Part shown: one piece after another, positions 1-8,699 of the stretch
Layout of the letters: each line of letters opens with the position of its first letter
Numbering within the stretch: position 1 is the first letter of the stretch
Assembly (NCBI GenBank): GCA_004015825.1
Contig: SAYS01000010.1
Span: forward strand, 92,814 to 156,813
Reading direction: 5' to 3'
Origin: Halovenus amylolytica
GTDB taxonomy: Archaea > Halobacteriota > Halobacteria > Halobacteriales > Haloarculaceae
Length of the DNA stretch: 64,000 nucleotides
Program-made: the position numbers and the translations under genes
Notes under the pieces: model-generated
The model's input: the letters and a program-made list of their open reading frames with translations, nothing else
What the model was told of the DNA's origin: nothing
Databases searched by the model: none

Positions 1-1728
1 CAGCGGCAGGAGGCCGAAATTGAAGAGGTTCGCGCGGTGGATCCGGGCGAAACTCTGTGCGAGGACGCCCTCGATGCCGAGATACATCGGGCAGAGTGCC
101 GCGTGCTCACGCGAGGAACCCTGACCGTAGTTCTCGCCGGCGACGAGGAAGCCGCCGTCGCTGTCGAGTGAACGCTGTGCGAAGGTGTCGTCGACCCGCG
201 ACAGCGTGAACTCACTGAGTTTCGGGATGTTCGACCGGTACATCAGGATGTCCTGCGTCGCAGGGATGATGTGGTCGGTCGTGATGTTGTCGGTCATCTT
301 CAACAGCGTCTCGCCTTCGAGGTGGGCGTCCAGCGGCTCTTTCAGCGGCACGTCGCCGATGTTCGGCCCCTTGATGAGACCGTCGTCGACGGCCTCGTCG
401 GGCTCGATGATGTCGCTTTCGGCACCCTCGTAGGTGTCCGGGAGTTCGAGGCCGGGGTCCTGGAGATCGCCGAGTTCGTCGGCGAGATCTCGCGGATCGA
501 CAATTTCCCCTTTGAGTGCGGCCGCGGCGGCGACCTCCGGCGAACAGAGGTAGACGTTGTCGTCCTCGATTCCCGACCGACCCTCGAAGTTCCGATTGAA
601 CGTTCGCAGCGAAACCGAATCGGAGCCCGGCACGTGGCCGATCCCGATACAGGCACCACAGGTGGATTCGGAGAAGTTGACACCGGCGGCCATCAGTTCG
701 GCCGTCCAGCCCTCACGTGCGAGCATCTCGCTTGCCTTCTTCGAACCGGGCGCGACGATCATCTCCGTCGAGAGATCGATCGTGCGGCCTTCGAGCATCT
801 TCGCGGCCGGGAGGATGTCCTCGTAGCCACCGTTCGTACAGGAGCCGATGATGATCTGGTCGACGTCGGCACCGGCAGCCTCACTGACTGGCACGACGTT
901 GTCGGGCATCGACGGCTGTGCGATGAGCGGCTCGAGCTCCGAGAGATCGACCACGATCTCGTCGTGGTACTCGGCGTCGTCGTCGGGCTGGAGTTCCTCG
1001 TAGACCTCCTCGCGGCCGACGCGTTCGAGATAATCTTTCGTCTGCTCGTCGGTCGGGAAGATACTGGAGGTCGCACCCAGCTCGGTCCCCATGTTGGTGA
1101 TCGTCATCCGCTCGGGGGCGGTGAGCGATTCGACGCCCGGCCCCGTGTATTCGAAGATCTTGCCGACGCCGCCCTTGACCGAGAGTCGGCGCAGCATCTC
1201 GAGAATGATATCTTTCGCAGTCGCCCACTCCGGCAGCTCGCCTTCGAGGCGGACGTTGACGACTTCCGGCATCTCGATGTAGTAGGAGCCCCCACCCATC
1301 GCGACGGCGACGTCGAGCCCGCCCGAACCGATCGCGAGCTGGCCGAGTCCGCCGGGCGTTGGCGTGTGTGAGTCAGAACCGAGCAGCGTCTTGCCCGGCG
1401 CAGCGAAGTTCTCTCTGTGCACGTTGTGGCAGATGCCGTTGCCGGGTCGCGAGAAGTAGGCACCGAACGTGCCGGCCGCAGATCGCAGGAAACGGTGGTC
1501 GTCCGTATTCTTGAAGTCAAACTGGTAGGTCTGGTGGTCGCAGTACTGTGCGGCAAGTTCTGTCTGGACCTCGTCGAGGCCGAGCGCCTCGAACTGGAGC
1601 CACACCAGCGTTCCGGTCGTGTCCTGTGTCAGGACCTGATCGATCTCGATACCGATCTCCTCTCCGGGTTCAAGTTCGCCCTCGGTGAGGTGATCGTCGA
1701 GGATCTTTTCGGTAAGAGTCTGTCCCAT
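1..1728 (-). CDS. acn: Aconitate hydratase (aconitase), C-terminus beyond the window
   Basis: Interconverts citrate and isocitrate in the TCA cycle with a [4Fe-4S] cluster in the cytoplasm. The 576 visible residues cover the catalytic domains. Cluster ligands are recognisable as Cys297 in GSCTNGGYED and Cys357/Cys360 in STCGACIG. LGSDSHTPTPGG (about 117-127) is also a family signature. The last visible part, with TTDHI and GSSREHA, belongs to the swivel domain, so only the C-terminal tail is cut off by the left edge. The start at 1728 (MGQTLTEK) is the first Met after the upstream AT-rich stretch. The gene is divergent from the dUTPase gene. A long plus-strand open frame over it is antisense noise from GC-rich third positions. 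Confidence 0.95.
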   Translation of the reverse strand, partial: MGQTLTEKILDDHLTEGELEPGEEIGIEIDQVLTQDTTGTLVWLQFEALGLDEVQTELAAQYCDHQTYQFDFKNTDDHRFLRSAAGTFGAYFSRPGNGICHNVHRENFAAPGKTLLGSDSHTPTPGGLGQLAIGSGGLDVAVAMGGGSYYIEMPEVVNVRLEGELPEWATAKDIILEMLRRLSVKGGVGKIFEYTGPGVESLTAPERMTITNMGTELGATSSIFPTDEQTKDYLERVGREEVYEELQPDDDAEYHDEIVVDLSELEPLIAQPSMPDNVVPVSEAAGADVDQIIIGSCTNGGYEDILPAAKMLEGRTIDLSTEMIVAPGSKKASEMLAREGWTAELMAAGVNFSESTCGACIGIGHVPGSDSVSLRTFNRNFEGRSGIEDDNVYLCSPEVAAAAALKGEIVDPRDLADELGDLQDPGLELPDTYEGAESDIIEPDEAVDDGLIKGPNIGDVPLKEPLDAHLEGETLLKMTDNITTDHIIPATQDILMYRSNIPKLSEFTLSRVDDTFAQRSLDSDGGFLVAGENYGQGSSREHAALCPMYLGIEGVLAQSFARIHRANLFNFGLLPL

Positions 1729-1852
1729 AGCGTGTGAATATCGAATATCCTAACCCATAAATCATGTTATTGCCGCGTATTTGGCCCTGATCGCTGAGTG
1801 AATACGTGTCGAACCAGTACTGTTTTAGATCTGCTCGCCTTCACCCAGTCGT

Positions 1853-2341
1853 ATGTTCAAAAGCGGAGCGTTCGTCGCCGAACAGCTCGATGGGCTACGG
1901 GAGAGTCAGATCCAGCCCAACGGGGTCGATCTCACGCTCGGTGCTGTCTTCGAGCAGACGGACGCAGGTCGGATCGAACGCGGCGACAAAACGGTCGGCG
2001 AGCGCCGCGAACTCGAGCCGACCGAAGCGCCCTGGGCTCACGACGACAGTGCGGGCGCGTACACGCTCGCCGAGGGTGGCTATATCGTCCGGTACGGCGA
2101 GCGAATCCGGATCCCCGAGGATCATATCGGCTTTCTCTACCCCCGGTCGTCGCTGTTGCGTAACTCCTGTATGCTCGATACTGCCGTCTGGGATGCCGGC
2201 TACGAGGGACGTGGCGAGGGGCTGCTCGAAGTTCACCACGAACTCACGGTCGAAGCGGGTGCCCGGATCGCACAGCTCGTCCTCGCTGAAGCCGATCATG
2301 TCGGCGCGTACGATGGCTCGTATCAACGCGAGAATCTGTAA
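1853..2341 (+). CDS. dut: Deoxyuridine 5'-triphosphate nucleotidohydrolase (dUTPase, DCD/DUT family)
   Basis: Hydrolyses dUTP to dUMP and pyrophosphate, which keeps uracil out of DNA and supplies dTMP precursor. The 162-residue length fits archaeal trimeric dUTPase/dCTP deaminase-like proteins. Visible motifs are QPNGVDLTLG (about 21-30), the substrate-binding YPRSSLLRNS (about 111-120) and AGYEGRGEG, the region forming the uracil pocket and the Asp-activated water site in this family. No deaminase-specific evidence is apparent, and haloarchaeal proteins of this type are normally annotated as Dut. A dCTP deaminase with DUTPase activity is the alternative. It stands alone and is divergent from aconitase. 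Confidence 0.88.
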   Translation: MFKSGAFVAEQLDGLRESQIQPNGVDLTLGAVFEQTDAGRIERGDKTVGERRELEPTEAPWAHDDSAGAYTLAEGGYIVRYGERIRIPEDHIGFLYPRSSLLRNSCMLDTAVWDAGYEGRGEGLLEVHHELTVEAGARIAQLVLAEADHVGAYDGSYQRENL

Positions 2342-2563
2342 TTTCAATCGGCACACATCTTGTCACAGCGTATATAAAGTGCATGACGGATAATGCAACA
2401 CTGATATATGGATTCCACTGCAATCAAAATTGCCGAGTTGGGGGAGCGTAACCCGGACCGTGCCTCTGACAATCCTGACCGATCGTTTCCTTCCTCCAAC
2501 CGGCTTTTCACACCACTCTAGCCACAGCCAGGTTATTTCGCGTTCTGAAACTACGCGGACAGT

Positions 2564-2572
2564 CTTTATATG
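2564..2572 (+). promoter_or_regulatory. TATA box of the HalOD1 gene
   Basis: CTTTATATG lies about 25 bases before the ATG at 2593, the spacing of an archaeal TATA box for a leaderless transcript. Inferred from position only. Confidence 0.5.
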
Positions 2573-2592
2573 GGTCTATCGTATCTGCAGGT

Positions 2593-2865
2593 ATGAGCTC
2601 GGACAAGGGCGGGCTATACATCATGCGGGACGACGACGACGATGAACAGTGGATTCGGCCCACACCGGCCGGGGCAGCGATCGTCGATGCAGTGCTCACC
2701 CAGACCGATCTATCCGAAGATGAGCTTTCGAACATTCACTCCTATGTCGACCGAGACGAGCTACGTACCGTGCTCGAAGACGAAACGGCGGATCCGCTGA
2801 CGTTCGCTGTCGAGGGGCACGATGTGACAGTCGCCCACGGCGGGGAGATCACCGTCGAAAACTAG
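2593..2865 (+). CDS. HalOD1 (halobacterial output domain 1) small protein
   Basis: A 90-residue, very acidic protein. Residues about 20-88 resemble the halobacterial output domain HalOD1, a small alpha/beta domain often found at the end of haloarchaeal signalling proteins or alone: a helical segment with DLSEDELSNIHSYVD, then DPLTFAVEGHDVTVAHGG, the typical paired strands near the C-terminus. The biochemical function of stand-alone HalOD1 proteins is unknown, so a regulatory role is only inferred. The start at 2593 is chosen because a TATA element sits 25 bases upstream. The 250-base spacer before it holds a 37-codon open frame (2408-2521) that I do not support as a gene. Confidence 0.7.
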   Translation: MSSDKGGLYIMRDDDDDEQWIRPTPAGAAIVDAVLTQTDLSEDELSNIHSYVDRDELRTVLEDETADPLTFAVEGHDVTVAHGGEITVEN

Positions 2866-2881
2866 CCATTTTCGGTTCATA

Positions 2882-2953
2882 CTGGTGGCTATACATTCGT
2901 GCACATATTCGACCGCGCGGGGGCGAAATTCTTCAGTTTTGTATAGCCACCAG
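2882..2953. repeat. Palindromic intergenic repeat, family 1, copy A
   Basis: A perfect 14-bp inverted repeat (CTGGTGGCTATACA at 2882-2895 with its complement at 2940-2953) encloses a smaller imperfect stem around TTCGACCGC/GGGGGCGAA and the words ACATTCG and AATTCTTCAGTTTT. The same layout recurs at 25024 and 27716. It lies between the HalOD1 gene and htpX. It could be a mobile palindrome, a bidirectional terminator or a protein-binding site. Confidence 0.8.
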
Positions 2954-3026
2954 CGTCAGTCCGCCTGTTTCTTACCGGTAGTCAGGAACGTTCACTTTTT
3001 TAGTTTCGATTACCTATGTATAGTTG

Positions 3027-3893
3027 ATGGTCGGACACAACGGACTGAAACTCCGGATGATGGTCGCTGGAAGCATACTGTTCGGCTTCTACGCGGCTAT
3101 CGCTGGATTGGTACTGTATATGTTTGGAACGGGCACGTCCGTTCTCGCCGTGCTGTTGCTCGGCAGCGTCGGCTTTGTCGGCTTCCAGTACAAGTTTGGC
3201 AAGTGGATGGCGCTGCGCAGTGTCGGAGCCGAAGATATGCCCGAACACGCCGAGGGGCGGTACAACTACGGGGAGATCCATCGCTCGACCGAGAAACTCT
3301 GTCAGGAGATGGATCTCGACAAACCGCGCCTGATGGTCGCCGACATGGGTGTCCCGAACGCCTTCGCTGTCGGTCGAAAAGGAGCCGGTGTCGTGGTCGT
3401 CTCGCGCGAGATCATCGATCTGCTCGACCACGACGAACTCGAAGGTGTGATCGCTCACGAACTCTCCCACATCAACAACCGCGACGTGGTCATCATGGTG
3501 CTCGGCCAGTCGATCGCGTCGATGGTCGGGATCATCGTCCAGTGGGGCTACATCCTCGGCGGCGAGCGCAACATCGGCTCGTACATCGTCGGGATGATCC
3601 TCGGGACGGTCGCACAGATGGTCGTCATGATCTTCGTGATGGCAATCTCGCGGTACCGGGAGTACGTTGCCGACGAAGATGCTGCCACCTACACCCGCAA
3701 TCCCGACGCGATGGCTCGCGCACTGGAGAAAATTAGCTCCGGTGCGCAGGGCAAAGAGATGCGTGGTGAGGACACGGTCAACGCTCTCTGTATCTTCGGC
3801 ACCAGTGGCTCCCTGCTCCAGAAGATCTTCTCGACGCACCCGCCGACCGAGAAACGCATCGAACGACTCCGTTCGCAGTCTGTTGGCTACTGA
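3027..3893 (+). CDS. htpX: Zinc metalloprotease HtpX (M48 family)
   Basis: Membrane-bound M48 metalloprotease for quality control of misfolded membrane proteins. The 288 residues start with two transmembrane segments (about 10-33 and 37-52), followed by the catalytic zinc motif HELSH at 144-148. Two further hydrophobic segments follow (about 155-175 and 186-208). Glu212 in SRYREYVADEDA is the expected third zinc ligand. The C-terminal STHPPTEKRIERL is the family closing motif. An in-frame TTG at 3024 directly precedes the ATG at 3027; I use the ATG. Single gene, preceded by palindromic repeat A. Confidence 0.95.
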   Translation: MVGHNGLKLRMMVAGSILFGFYAAIAGLVLYMFGTGTSVLAVLLLGSVGFVGFQYKFGKWMALRSVGAEDMPEHAEGRYNYGEIHRSTEKLCQEMDLDKPRLMVADMGVPNAFAVGRKGAGVVVVSREIIDLLDHDELEGVIAHELSHINNRDVVIMVLGQSIASMVGIIVQWGYILGGERNIGSYIVGMILGTVAQMVVMIFVMAISRYREYVADEDAATYTRNPDAMARALEKISSGAQGKEMRGEDTVNALCIFGTSGSLLQKIFSTHPPTEKRIERLRSQSVGY

Positions 3894-3981
3894 CCGCCAG
3901 TAGCTCTCCTCGTTCTTTTTGGCGTCGCTCTGTCGCACCGAGGGTGACAACGCATATCCGGCTGGCTCGCAGAATTTCTGT

Positions 3982-4479
3982 ATGAGCGAAATTCATCCGT
4001 CTCAGCGTGTCGCCGTCCTCGCGGATTCACAGAACCTGTATCACACTGCACAGAGTATGTACTCACGGAATATCGACTACTCTGCACTGCTGGAGGAGGC
4101 TGTCTCCGACCGCGGGCTTACCCGGGCTATCGCCTACGTCATCAGAGCCGACGCACCGGAAGAGGAATCCTTCTTCGAGGCGCTGGTCGACATCGGCTTC
4201 GAGACACAGATCAAGGATATCAAAACGTTCGCCGACGGGAGCAAGAAAGCAGACTGGGACGTCGGGATGGTTCTCGACGCTGTCACACTCGCCAACCACG
4301 TGGATACGGTCGTCCTCTGTACCGGTGACGGCGATTTCACCCGCCTCTGTCACCACCTGAAACACGAAGGCGTGCGCGTGGAGGCGTACTGTTTCGAGGA
4401 GTCAACTGCGGAAGAACTCATCGAGGCGGTCGACGATTTCAACGATATGAGCAGCGATACGGATCGATTTCTGCTGTAG
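3982..4479 (+). CDS. NYN (LabA/DUF88-like) domain protein, putative nuclease
   Basis: A 165-residue single-domain protein of the NYN family, PIN-like RNases. Conserved acidic positions are visible: Asp16 in VAVLADSQNLYHTA, the Asp in KKADWDVGMVLD (about 91-102) and the pair in LCTGDGDFTRL (about 113-123). They match the predicted metal-binding site of NYN/LabA proteins. An RNA-cleaving role is inferred from family; the substrate is unknown. The start at 3982 (MSEIHPSQ) gives a normal N-terminus; a longer frame from 3919 adds a non-conserved 21-residue stretch. Neighbours are htpX upstream and thiE downstream, with no obvious functional link. Confidence 0.8.
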   Translation: MSEIHPSQRVAVLADSQNLYHTAQSMYSRNIDYSALLEEAVSDRGLTRAIAYVIRADAPEEESFFEALVDIGFETQIKDIKTFADGSKKADWDVGMVLDAVTLANHVDTVVLCTGDGDFTRLCHHLKHEGVRVEAYCFEESTAEELIEAVDDFNDMSSDTDRFLL

Positions 4480-4538
4480 ACTCCGATCGCTCGTTTTCTA
4501 ATCGGCAGTAGTAAAACCGCGTGGTACCTGGCTGGCGT

Positions 4539-5207
4539 ATGGACCGCGAGTTCGAGACTTACCTCGTAACACAGGAGAATCTCTCGGCGGGACGCAGTAC
4601 AGAATCGATCGTGACCGACGCACTGGCCGGCGGTGTCGACGCCGTCCAGGTGCGCGAGAAAGACAGGAGTGCAGCGGATCAGCTACGGGTCGCACGCGCG
4701 CTCCGTGAGCCGACCGCGGAGGCTGGCGTTGCACTCGTCGTCAACGACCGGGTCGATGTCGCTGTGGCGGCAGCGGCAGACGGCGTGCATCTGGGCCAGG
4801 ACGACCTCCCGGTCGAGACGGCCCGGCAACAACTCGGCGAGGACGCCATCATCGGACAATCCGTCTCGACAGTCGAGGAGGCGACGGTAGCCGAAGCCGC
4901 TGGTGCAGATTATCTCGGTGTTGGCACTATCTACAACACTGACTCCAAAGACGACGCCGGCGCGGCGATCGGTCTCGATGCGGTCGAGGCGATCGCCGAC
5001 GCTGTCGAGATTCCGCTCGTCGGTATCGGCGGCGTGACACCGGAGCGCGCGCCCGATGTCGCTGCGGCGGGTGCCGACGGTGCAGCCGTCATCACGGCGA
5101 TCACCCAGGCTGACGATCCGGCGGCAGCGACCCGGGAACTCGCCAGTGCCATCGCTGACGGGAAGCGCCGTCGTGAGGGGGCCGCCGAGATGGAGGGGCA
5201 GGCATGA
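4539..5207 (+). CDS. thiE: Thiamine-phosphate synthase ThiE
   Basis: Couples hydroxymethylpyrimidine diphosphate and hydroxyethylthiazole phosphate to thiamine monophosphate. The TIM-barrel signatures are clear: VDAVQVREKD (about 33-42), VVNDRVDVAVAAAADGVHLG (about 68-87), DYLGVGTIYNTDSK (about 122-135) and LVGIGGVTPE. At 222 residues it has normal length. The ATG at 4539 is preferred over an in-frame codon 18 bases upstream because the conserved region begins right after it. The stop overlaps the start of thiM (ATGA, 5204-5207), so the two are translationally coupled. The 59-base space to the previous gene is too small for a TPP riboswitch. Confidence 0.93.
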   Translation: MDREFETYLVTQENLSAGRSTESIVTDALAGGVDAVQVREKDRSAADQLRVARALREPTAEAGVALVVNDRVDVAVAAAADGVHLGQDDLPVETARQQLGEDAIIGQSVSTVEEATVAEAAGADYLGVGTIYNTDSKDDAGAAIGLDAVEAIADAVEIPLVGIGGVTPERAPDVAAAGADGAAVITAITQADDPAAATRELASAIADGKRRREGAAEMEGQA

Positions 5208-6025
5208 CTGTCGACCTCGCAGAGAGCCTCGATGCAGTCGCCGACGGATCGCCACTGGTCAACGCTTTCACGAACTCCGTCACGGTCAACGACGTCGCCC
5301 AGGTCATCCTCCACTGGGGCGGACTGCCGGTGATGTCCGAGGACGAACGCGAAGTCGCCGACATGATCGCCGCCGCACAGGCCTGCCTGCTCAACATGGG
5401 GACGATCAGCGAGAGCGACGAGGCGACGATGATCGCAGCGGGGGAGGCTGCGAACGAGCAGGGTGTCCCCGTCGTACTCGATCCGGTCGGCGTCGGTGCA
5501 ACGCCGACCCGGAATCGCGTCGCAGAACGGTTCGCATCGGAGCTGGACGTCGCTGCGATCAAGGGGAACTACGGAGAAGTGACCGCGCTTGCGGGTGAGG
5601 ATGCCGAGATCCGCGGTGTCGAATCTGTCGGCGAGTACAGCGATATCGCGACGACAGCCGTCGCCTGTGCACAGAAATACGACACCGTCGTCGTCGCCTC
5701 TGGCGAGACAGACGTTGTCGCGACTGAAGAGGCCGCCTACGAGATTACGGCCGGCGATCCACAGATGGGGACCGTCGTCGGGACGGGCTGTATGCTCGGT
5801 GCCTCCGTCGCTACTTTCGCCGGCGCCATCGAGGATATTGAACAGGCTGCACTCGCGGGAACTGTCGCTTTCGGGCTCGCTGGCGAGGCGGCAGCAGACG
5901 GTGCGTTCGGCGACGTTCACGGGCCGGCCAGTTTCAACGTCGCGTTCAAAGACGCAGTTGCGGGCCTTCGGGAGGCCGGGACCGACAGCGCCGACGCTCG
6001 GATCGAGCAACTGCTGACGATCTAA
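5204..6025 (+). CDS. thiM: Hydroxyethylthiazole kinase ThiM
   Basis: Phosphorylates the thiazole moiety of thiamine for salvage, making the partner substrate of ThiE encoded just upstream. The 273-residue protein shows the ribokinase-like ThiM motifs: ALLNMGT-type segment CLLNMGTISES, VVLDPVGVGATPTRN (about 87-101), IKGNYGEV (about 115-122) and the anion-hole motif VVGTGCMLGA (about 191-200). The Cys in GTGCM is the expected catalytic residue of the family. It overlaps thiE by 4 bp. Together with the ThiD-ThiN fusion at 50509 this gives the window a nearly complete salvage branch. Confidence 0.95.
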   Translation: MTVDLAESLDAVADGSPLVNAFTNSVTVNDVAQVILHWGGLPVMSEDEREVADMIAAAQACLLNMGTISESDEATMIAAGEAANEQGVPVVLDPVGVGATPTRNRVAERFASELDVAAIKGNYGEVTALAGEDAEIRGVESVGEYSDIATTAVACAQKYDTVVVASGETDVVATEEAAYEITAGDPQMGTVVGTGCMLGASVATFAGAIEDIEQAALAGTVAFGLAGEAAADGAFGDVHGPASFNVAFKDAVAGLREAGTDSADARIEQLLTI

Positions 6026-6111
6026 CTACACACCAACTGGTAGAGACTCTCGGCTGTCCGTTCCGTCTCTGGTACCCCAAGCATCATGTACATCGTATTG
6101 CAACGTCCGAT

Positions 6112-6291
6112 ATGGTCTCTCGCAAAAACGAGGTCGTCCTCGTCTGTGCGATGATCGGGACAGTACTCGCGTTCCTGGCCGCCGACGGGTTAGACGCACC
6201 GCCGGGGATTGCCTCCAGTGTACTGGTTTTCGTCGGAGCGATTCTTCCGATGGTCATCAACAACTATCTCGATGCGAGTTCGGATAGCTGA
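6112..6291 (+). CDS. Small two-helix membrane protein, unknown function
   Basis: A 59-residue frame reading MVSRKNEVVLVCAMIGTV at its start, with two hydrophobic segments (about 7-23 and 33-51) and a polar tail. Codon use matches the neighbouring genes, and the basic N-terminus suits an inside-positive topology. I do not recognise a family. It follows thiM by 86 bases, probably with its own promoter. Confidence 0.55.
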   Translation: MVSRKNEVVLVCAMIGTVLAFLAADGLDAPPGIASSVLVFVGAILPMVINNYLDASSDS

Positions 6292-6393
6292 GATCTCGAC
6301 AGGACAGCTTCATCGCTATCGAAGATCGGTCGTTTCCGGTTCGAAAAAAATCGGTGTTGTACGCCCTCGGTGCGACGTAACTCTACAGTCCGA

Positions 6394-7005
6394 CTACTCG
6401 AAGTGGTCGAGGCACGTCTCGTACTCTTCTGCGGCCTTGTCCCAGTCGACGACCTCGAAGAAGGCGTCGATGAAGGAGCCGCGGTCCGGGCCGTAGTCGT
6501 AGTAGTAGGAGTGCTCCCAGACGTCGAGTGCGAGAACCGGGTGTGAGCCCCAGAGTGCGCCCTGGTCGTGTTTGTCGACCGGGACGTTACGGAGCTGTTT
6601 GGCGACCGGGTCGTAGACGAGCAGCGCCCAGCCACCGGCGGCTGATGCGGCGGCTTCGAACTCGCCTTTCCAGCCTTCGTAGGAGCCGAAGTCCTCTTCG
6701 ATGCGGTCGGCCAGCGCGCCCTCCGGTTCGCCGCCGCCGTCGGGATGCATGTTCTCCCAGAACAGCGTGTGGAGATAGTGTCCACAGCCGTTGTGGGTGA
6801 CGTTGCCCATCGCGCCGGCACTCCCGCCGAACTCACCGCTCTCGCGGTTCTCGGCGAGTGTCTCCTCGGCCGATTCGAGGCCGTTTACGTACCCCTGATG
6901 GTGGGTGTCGTGGTGCCACGTAACCACCTGCTCGGAGATATGTGGTTCGAGAGCGTCGTATTCATATGGAAGTTCCGGAAGTTCTGGGTTCGAATGTTCT
7001 GGCAT
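6394..7005 (-). CDS. sod: Superoxide dismutase (Fe/Mn family)
   Basis: Converts superoxide to oxygen and hydrogen peroxide in the cytoplasm. The 203 residues carry the usual metal ligands of the Fe/Mn family: His in EQVVTWHHDTHHQGY (about 25-39), His in NGCGHYLHTLFWENM, and Asp/His in LALDVWEHSYYYDYG (about 158-172). Haloarchaeal enzymes of this type are Mn-dependent; metal choice is inferred. The start at 7005 has a good ribosome site, GGAGGG complementary to 7013-7018, spaced about 7 bases. A TTTTTGATG-like TATA candidate lies near 7040-7048. It is one of two peroxide/superoxide defence genes here, the other being katG. Confidence 0.96.
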   Translation of the reverse strand: MPEHSNPELPELPYEYDALEPHISEQVVTWHHDTHHQGYVNGLESAEETLAENRESGEFGGSAGAMGNVTHNGCGHYLHTLFWENMHPDGGGEPEGALADRIEEDFGSYEGWKGEFEAAASAAGGWALLVYDPVAKQLRNVPVDKHDQGALWGSHPVLALDVWEHSYYYDYGPDRGSFIDAFFEVVDWDKAAEEYETCLDHFE

Positions 7006-7164
7006 TGTATATCCCTCCAGTTCGATATGTCGGCTGGCAACATCAAAAAGGTTCCCGCACCGGTAATCTCTGTTTTCGAGAGCGGACTCATTTTTCGAGT
7101 TACGACAACGAGTCTTGGTACTGGTCGTACCACGACTCTCGAGACGTTCTGGTGCAGTTACACG

Positions 7165-8583
7165 TCATCCGTCGCCGCGTGCTCGTTCGAACATCTCGAT
7201 TGCTGCCTCCCGGCGCTCGCTGTGATCGACGATCGGTGCAGGGTACTCCGGGGCGTGCATCTGTCGGGCGCCCTCGTCGAGTTCGTGCCAGGAGTGGATC
7301 GTCTCCGCTGGCACGCTCTCCAGTTCGGGGACGTACCGTTTGATGTACTCGGCGTCGGGGTCGTACCGCTCGCCCTGGGTCATGGGGTTGAACACCCGGA
7401 AGTACGGCTGTGCGTCGGTGCCCGTCGAGGCGGCCCACTGCCAGCCACCGTTGTCGTTGGCGGTGTCGTGATCGACCAGCAGCTCGCGGAACCAGTCGTA
7501 CCCCTCCCGCCAGTCGATCAGGAGATCTTTCGTCAGGAAGGAGGCGACGATCATCCGGACGCGGTTGTGCATAAACGCCTCGTCACGAAGCTGTCGCATC
7601 CCCGCATCGACGATCGGATACCCCGTCTCGCCGTCTTTCCAGGCCTGCAATCCCTCGGGGTCGTCGTTCCACTCGATGGGGCGTTCGTAGGATTTGTAGT
7701 TCTCCGTCACGGCATCCGGCCGATCCCAGAGCACCTGCGTGTAGAACTCCCGCCAGGCGAGCTGGTCCTGGAACTCGAAGACTGACTCCCGTTCGCTCTC
7801 CGAGTCGGCGTCGGCGTGCGCCCGATCAGTCGCCTGGTAGACCTCCCGGATGCCGATCGTCCCGTATTTGAGATCGGCCGACAGCCGGGAGGTACTCCGA
7901 TCTGCCGGGTAATCCCTGCGCTCGTCGTAGCTGTAGATATCGCCGGCACAGAACGATTCCAGGCGTTCTCTGGCGTGGTCTGTGCCTGCAGGCGGAATAT
8001 CTGCGTCGGGCTCGTCGAACCCGAGATCTGACAGCGTCGGCAGTTCGTCGAGGGTGTGCTCGCTCGCGCCGGATTCGACGGCTGCGAGATCGTCGGCGGC
8101 TGGCGGGTCGAGTGGCTCCTTCTTTTCGCGGTCGTGCCACTTCTTCGAGAAGTAGGTAAACACCTTGTAGGGGTCGCCGCTGTTCGTCGTGATCGAGCCG
8201 GGTTTCTGGTGGACCGCATCGTGGACAGCCCGGCGTTCGATCCCCTCGTCGTCGAGTGCCCGCCTGACGGCAGCGTCGCGTTCTCTGGCCAGTCCGGAGT
8301 AATCTGCACACCACGTCACGGTCGAGACGTCGGACTCGTCTGCAATCGCTGGGACCAGCTCGACCGGATTCCCGTGGGCGACCAGCAGGTCCGTTCCCCG
8401 GTCTTCGTACTCGGCTTGCAGCGAGTCGAGCGCATCGAGCATGAACGACAGCCGCGGCGGTGCTGCGTGGTCGAGAACCGTCGGATCGAAGACGAACAGC
8501 CCGATCGCTTCCCCCTCGGCTGCGGCCGCGAGCCCCCGGTTGTCATCGAGCCGGAGATCACGCCGATGCCAGTGTAGATTCAT
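7165..8583 (-). CDS. phr: Deoxyribodipyrimidine photolyase
   Basis: Light-driven repair of cyclobutane pyrimidine dimers using FAD. The start at 8583 gives MNLHWHRRDLRLDDN, the classical photolyase N-terminus; a longer frame to 8901 would run through the next promoter and is rejected. The antenna-binding alpha/beta domain occupies about 1-130. The FAD domain fills the second half, with SRLSADLKYGTIG, the LAWREFY motif and YPIVDAGMRQL. The following segment ends in FLTKDLLIDWREGYDWF and NGGWQWAASTGTDAQPYFRV, matching class I enzymes. At 472 residues it is full length. It is divergent from the sensor kinase at 8700. Confidence 0.95.
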   Translation of the reverse strand: MNLHWHRRDLRLDDNRGLAAAAEGEAIGLFVFDPTVLDHAAPPRLSFMLDALDSLQAEYEDRGTDLLVAHGNPVELVPAIADESDVSTVTWCADYSGLARERDAAVRRALDDEGIERRAVHDAVHQKPGSITTNSGDPYKVFTYFSKKWHDREKKEPLDPPAADDLAAVESGASEHTLDELPTLSDLGFDEPDADIPPAGTDHARERLESFCAGDIYSYDERRDYPADRSTSRLSADLKYGTIGIREVYQATDRAHADADSESERESVFEFQDQLAWREFYTQVLWDRPDAVTENYKSYERPIEWNDDPEGLQAWKDGETGYPIVDAGMRQLRDEAFMHNRVRMIVASFLTKDLLIDWREGYDWFRELLVDHDTANDNGGWQWAASTGTDAQPYFRVFNPMTQGERYDPDAEYIKRYVPELESVPAETIHSWHELDEGARQMHAPEYPAPIVDHSERREAAIEMFERARGDG

Positions 8584-8699
8584 ACTACCGGGTTGGCCCA
8601 CACGCACTTGAACAGTCGTGTGTCCGGTCGTTTCTCCGGCTTTCTCAGTATTGATAATCCGGGACGAACTGTTTATTAACAGGAAAATAAAGAGTGGAT

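Noticed and set aside
271..1371. Long open frame on the plus strand across aconitase
   Set aside because: It is antisense to a clear aconitase and results from GC-rich third positions; no domain is recognisable.
2408..2521. 37-codon open frame between dut and the HalOD1 gene
   Set aside because: It has an ATG and an upstream TATA-like word, but the codon pattern and length give no support over chance.
4480..4538. TPP riboswitch upstream of thiE
   Set aside because: The spacer is only 59 bases and shows no recognisable conserved core.
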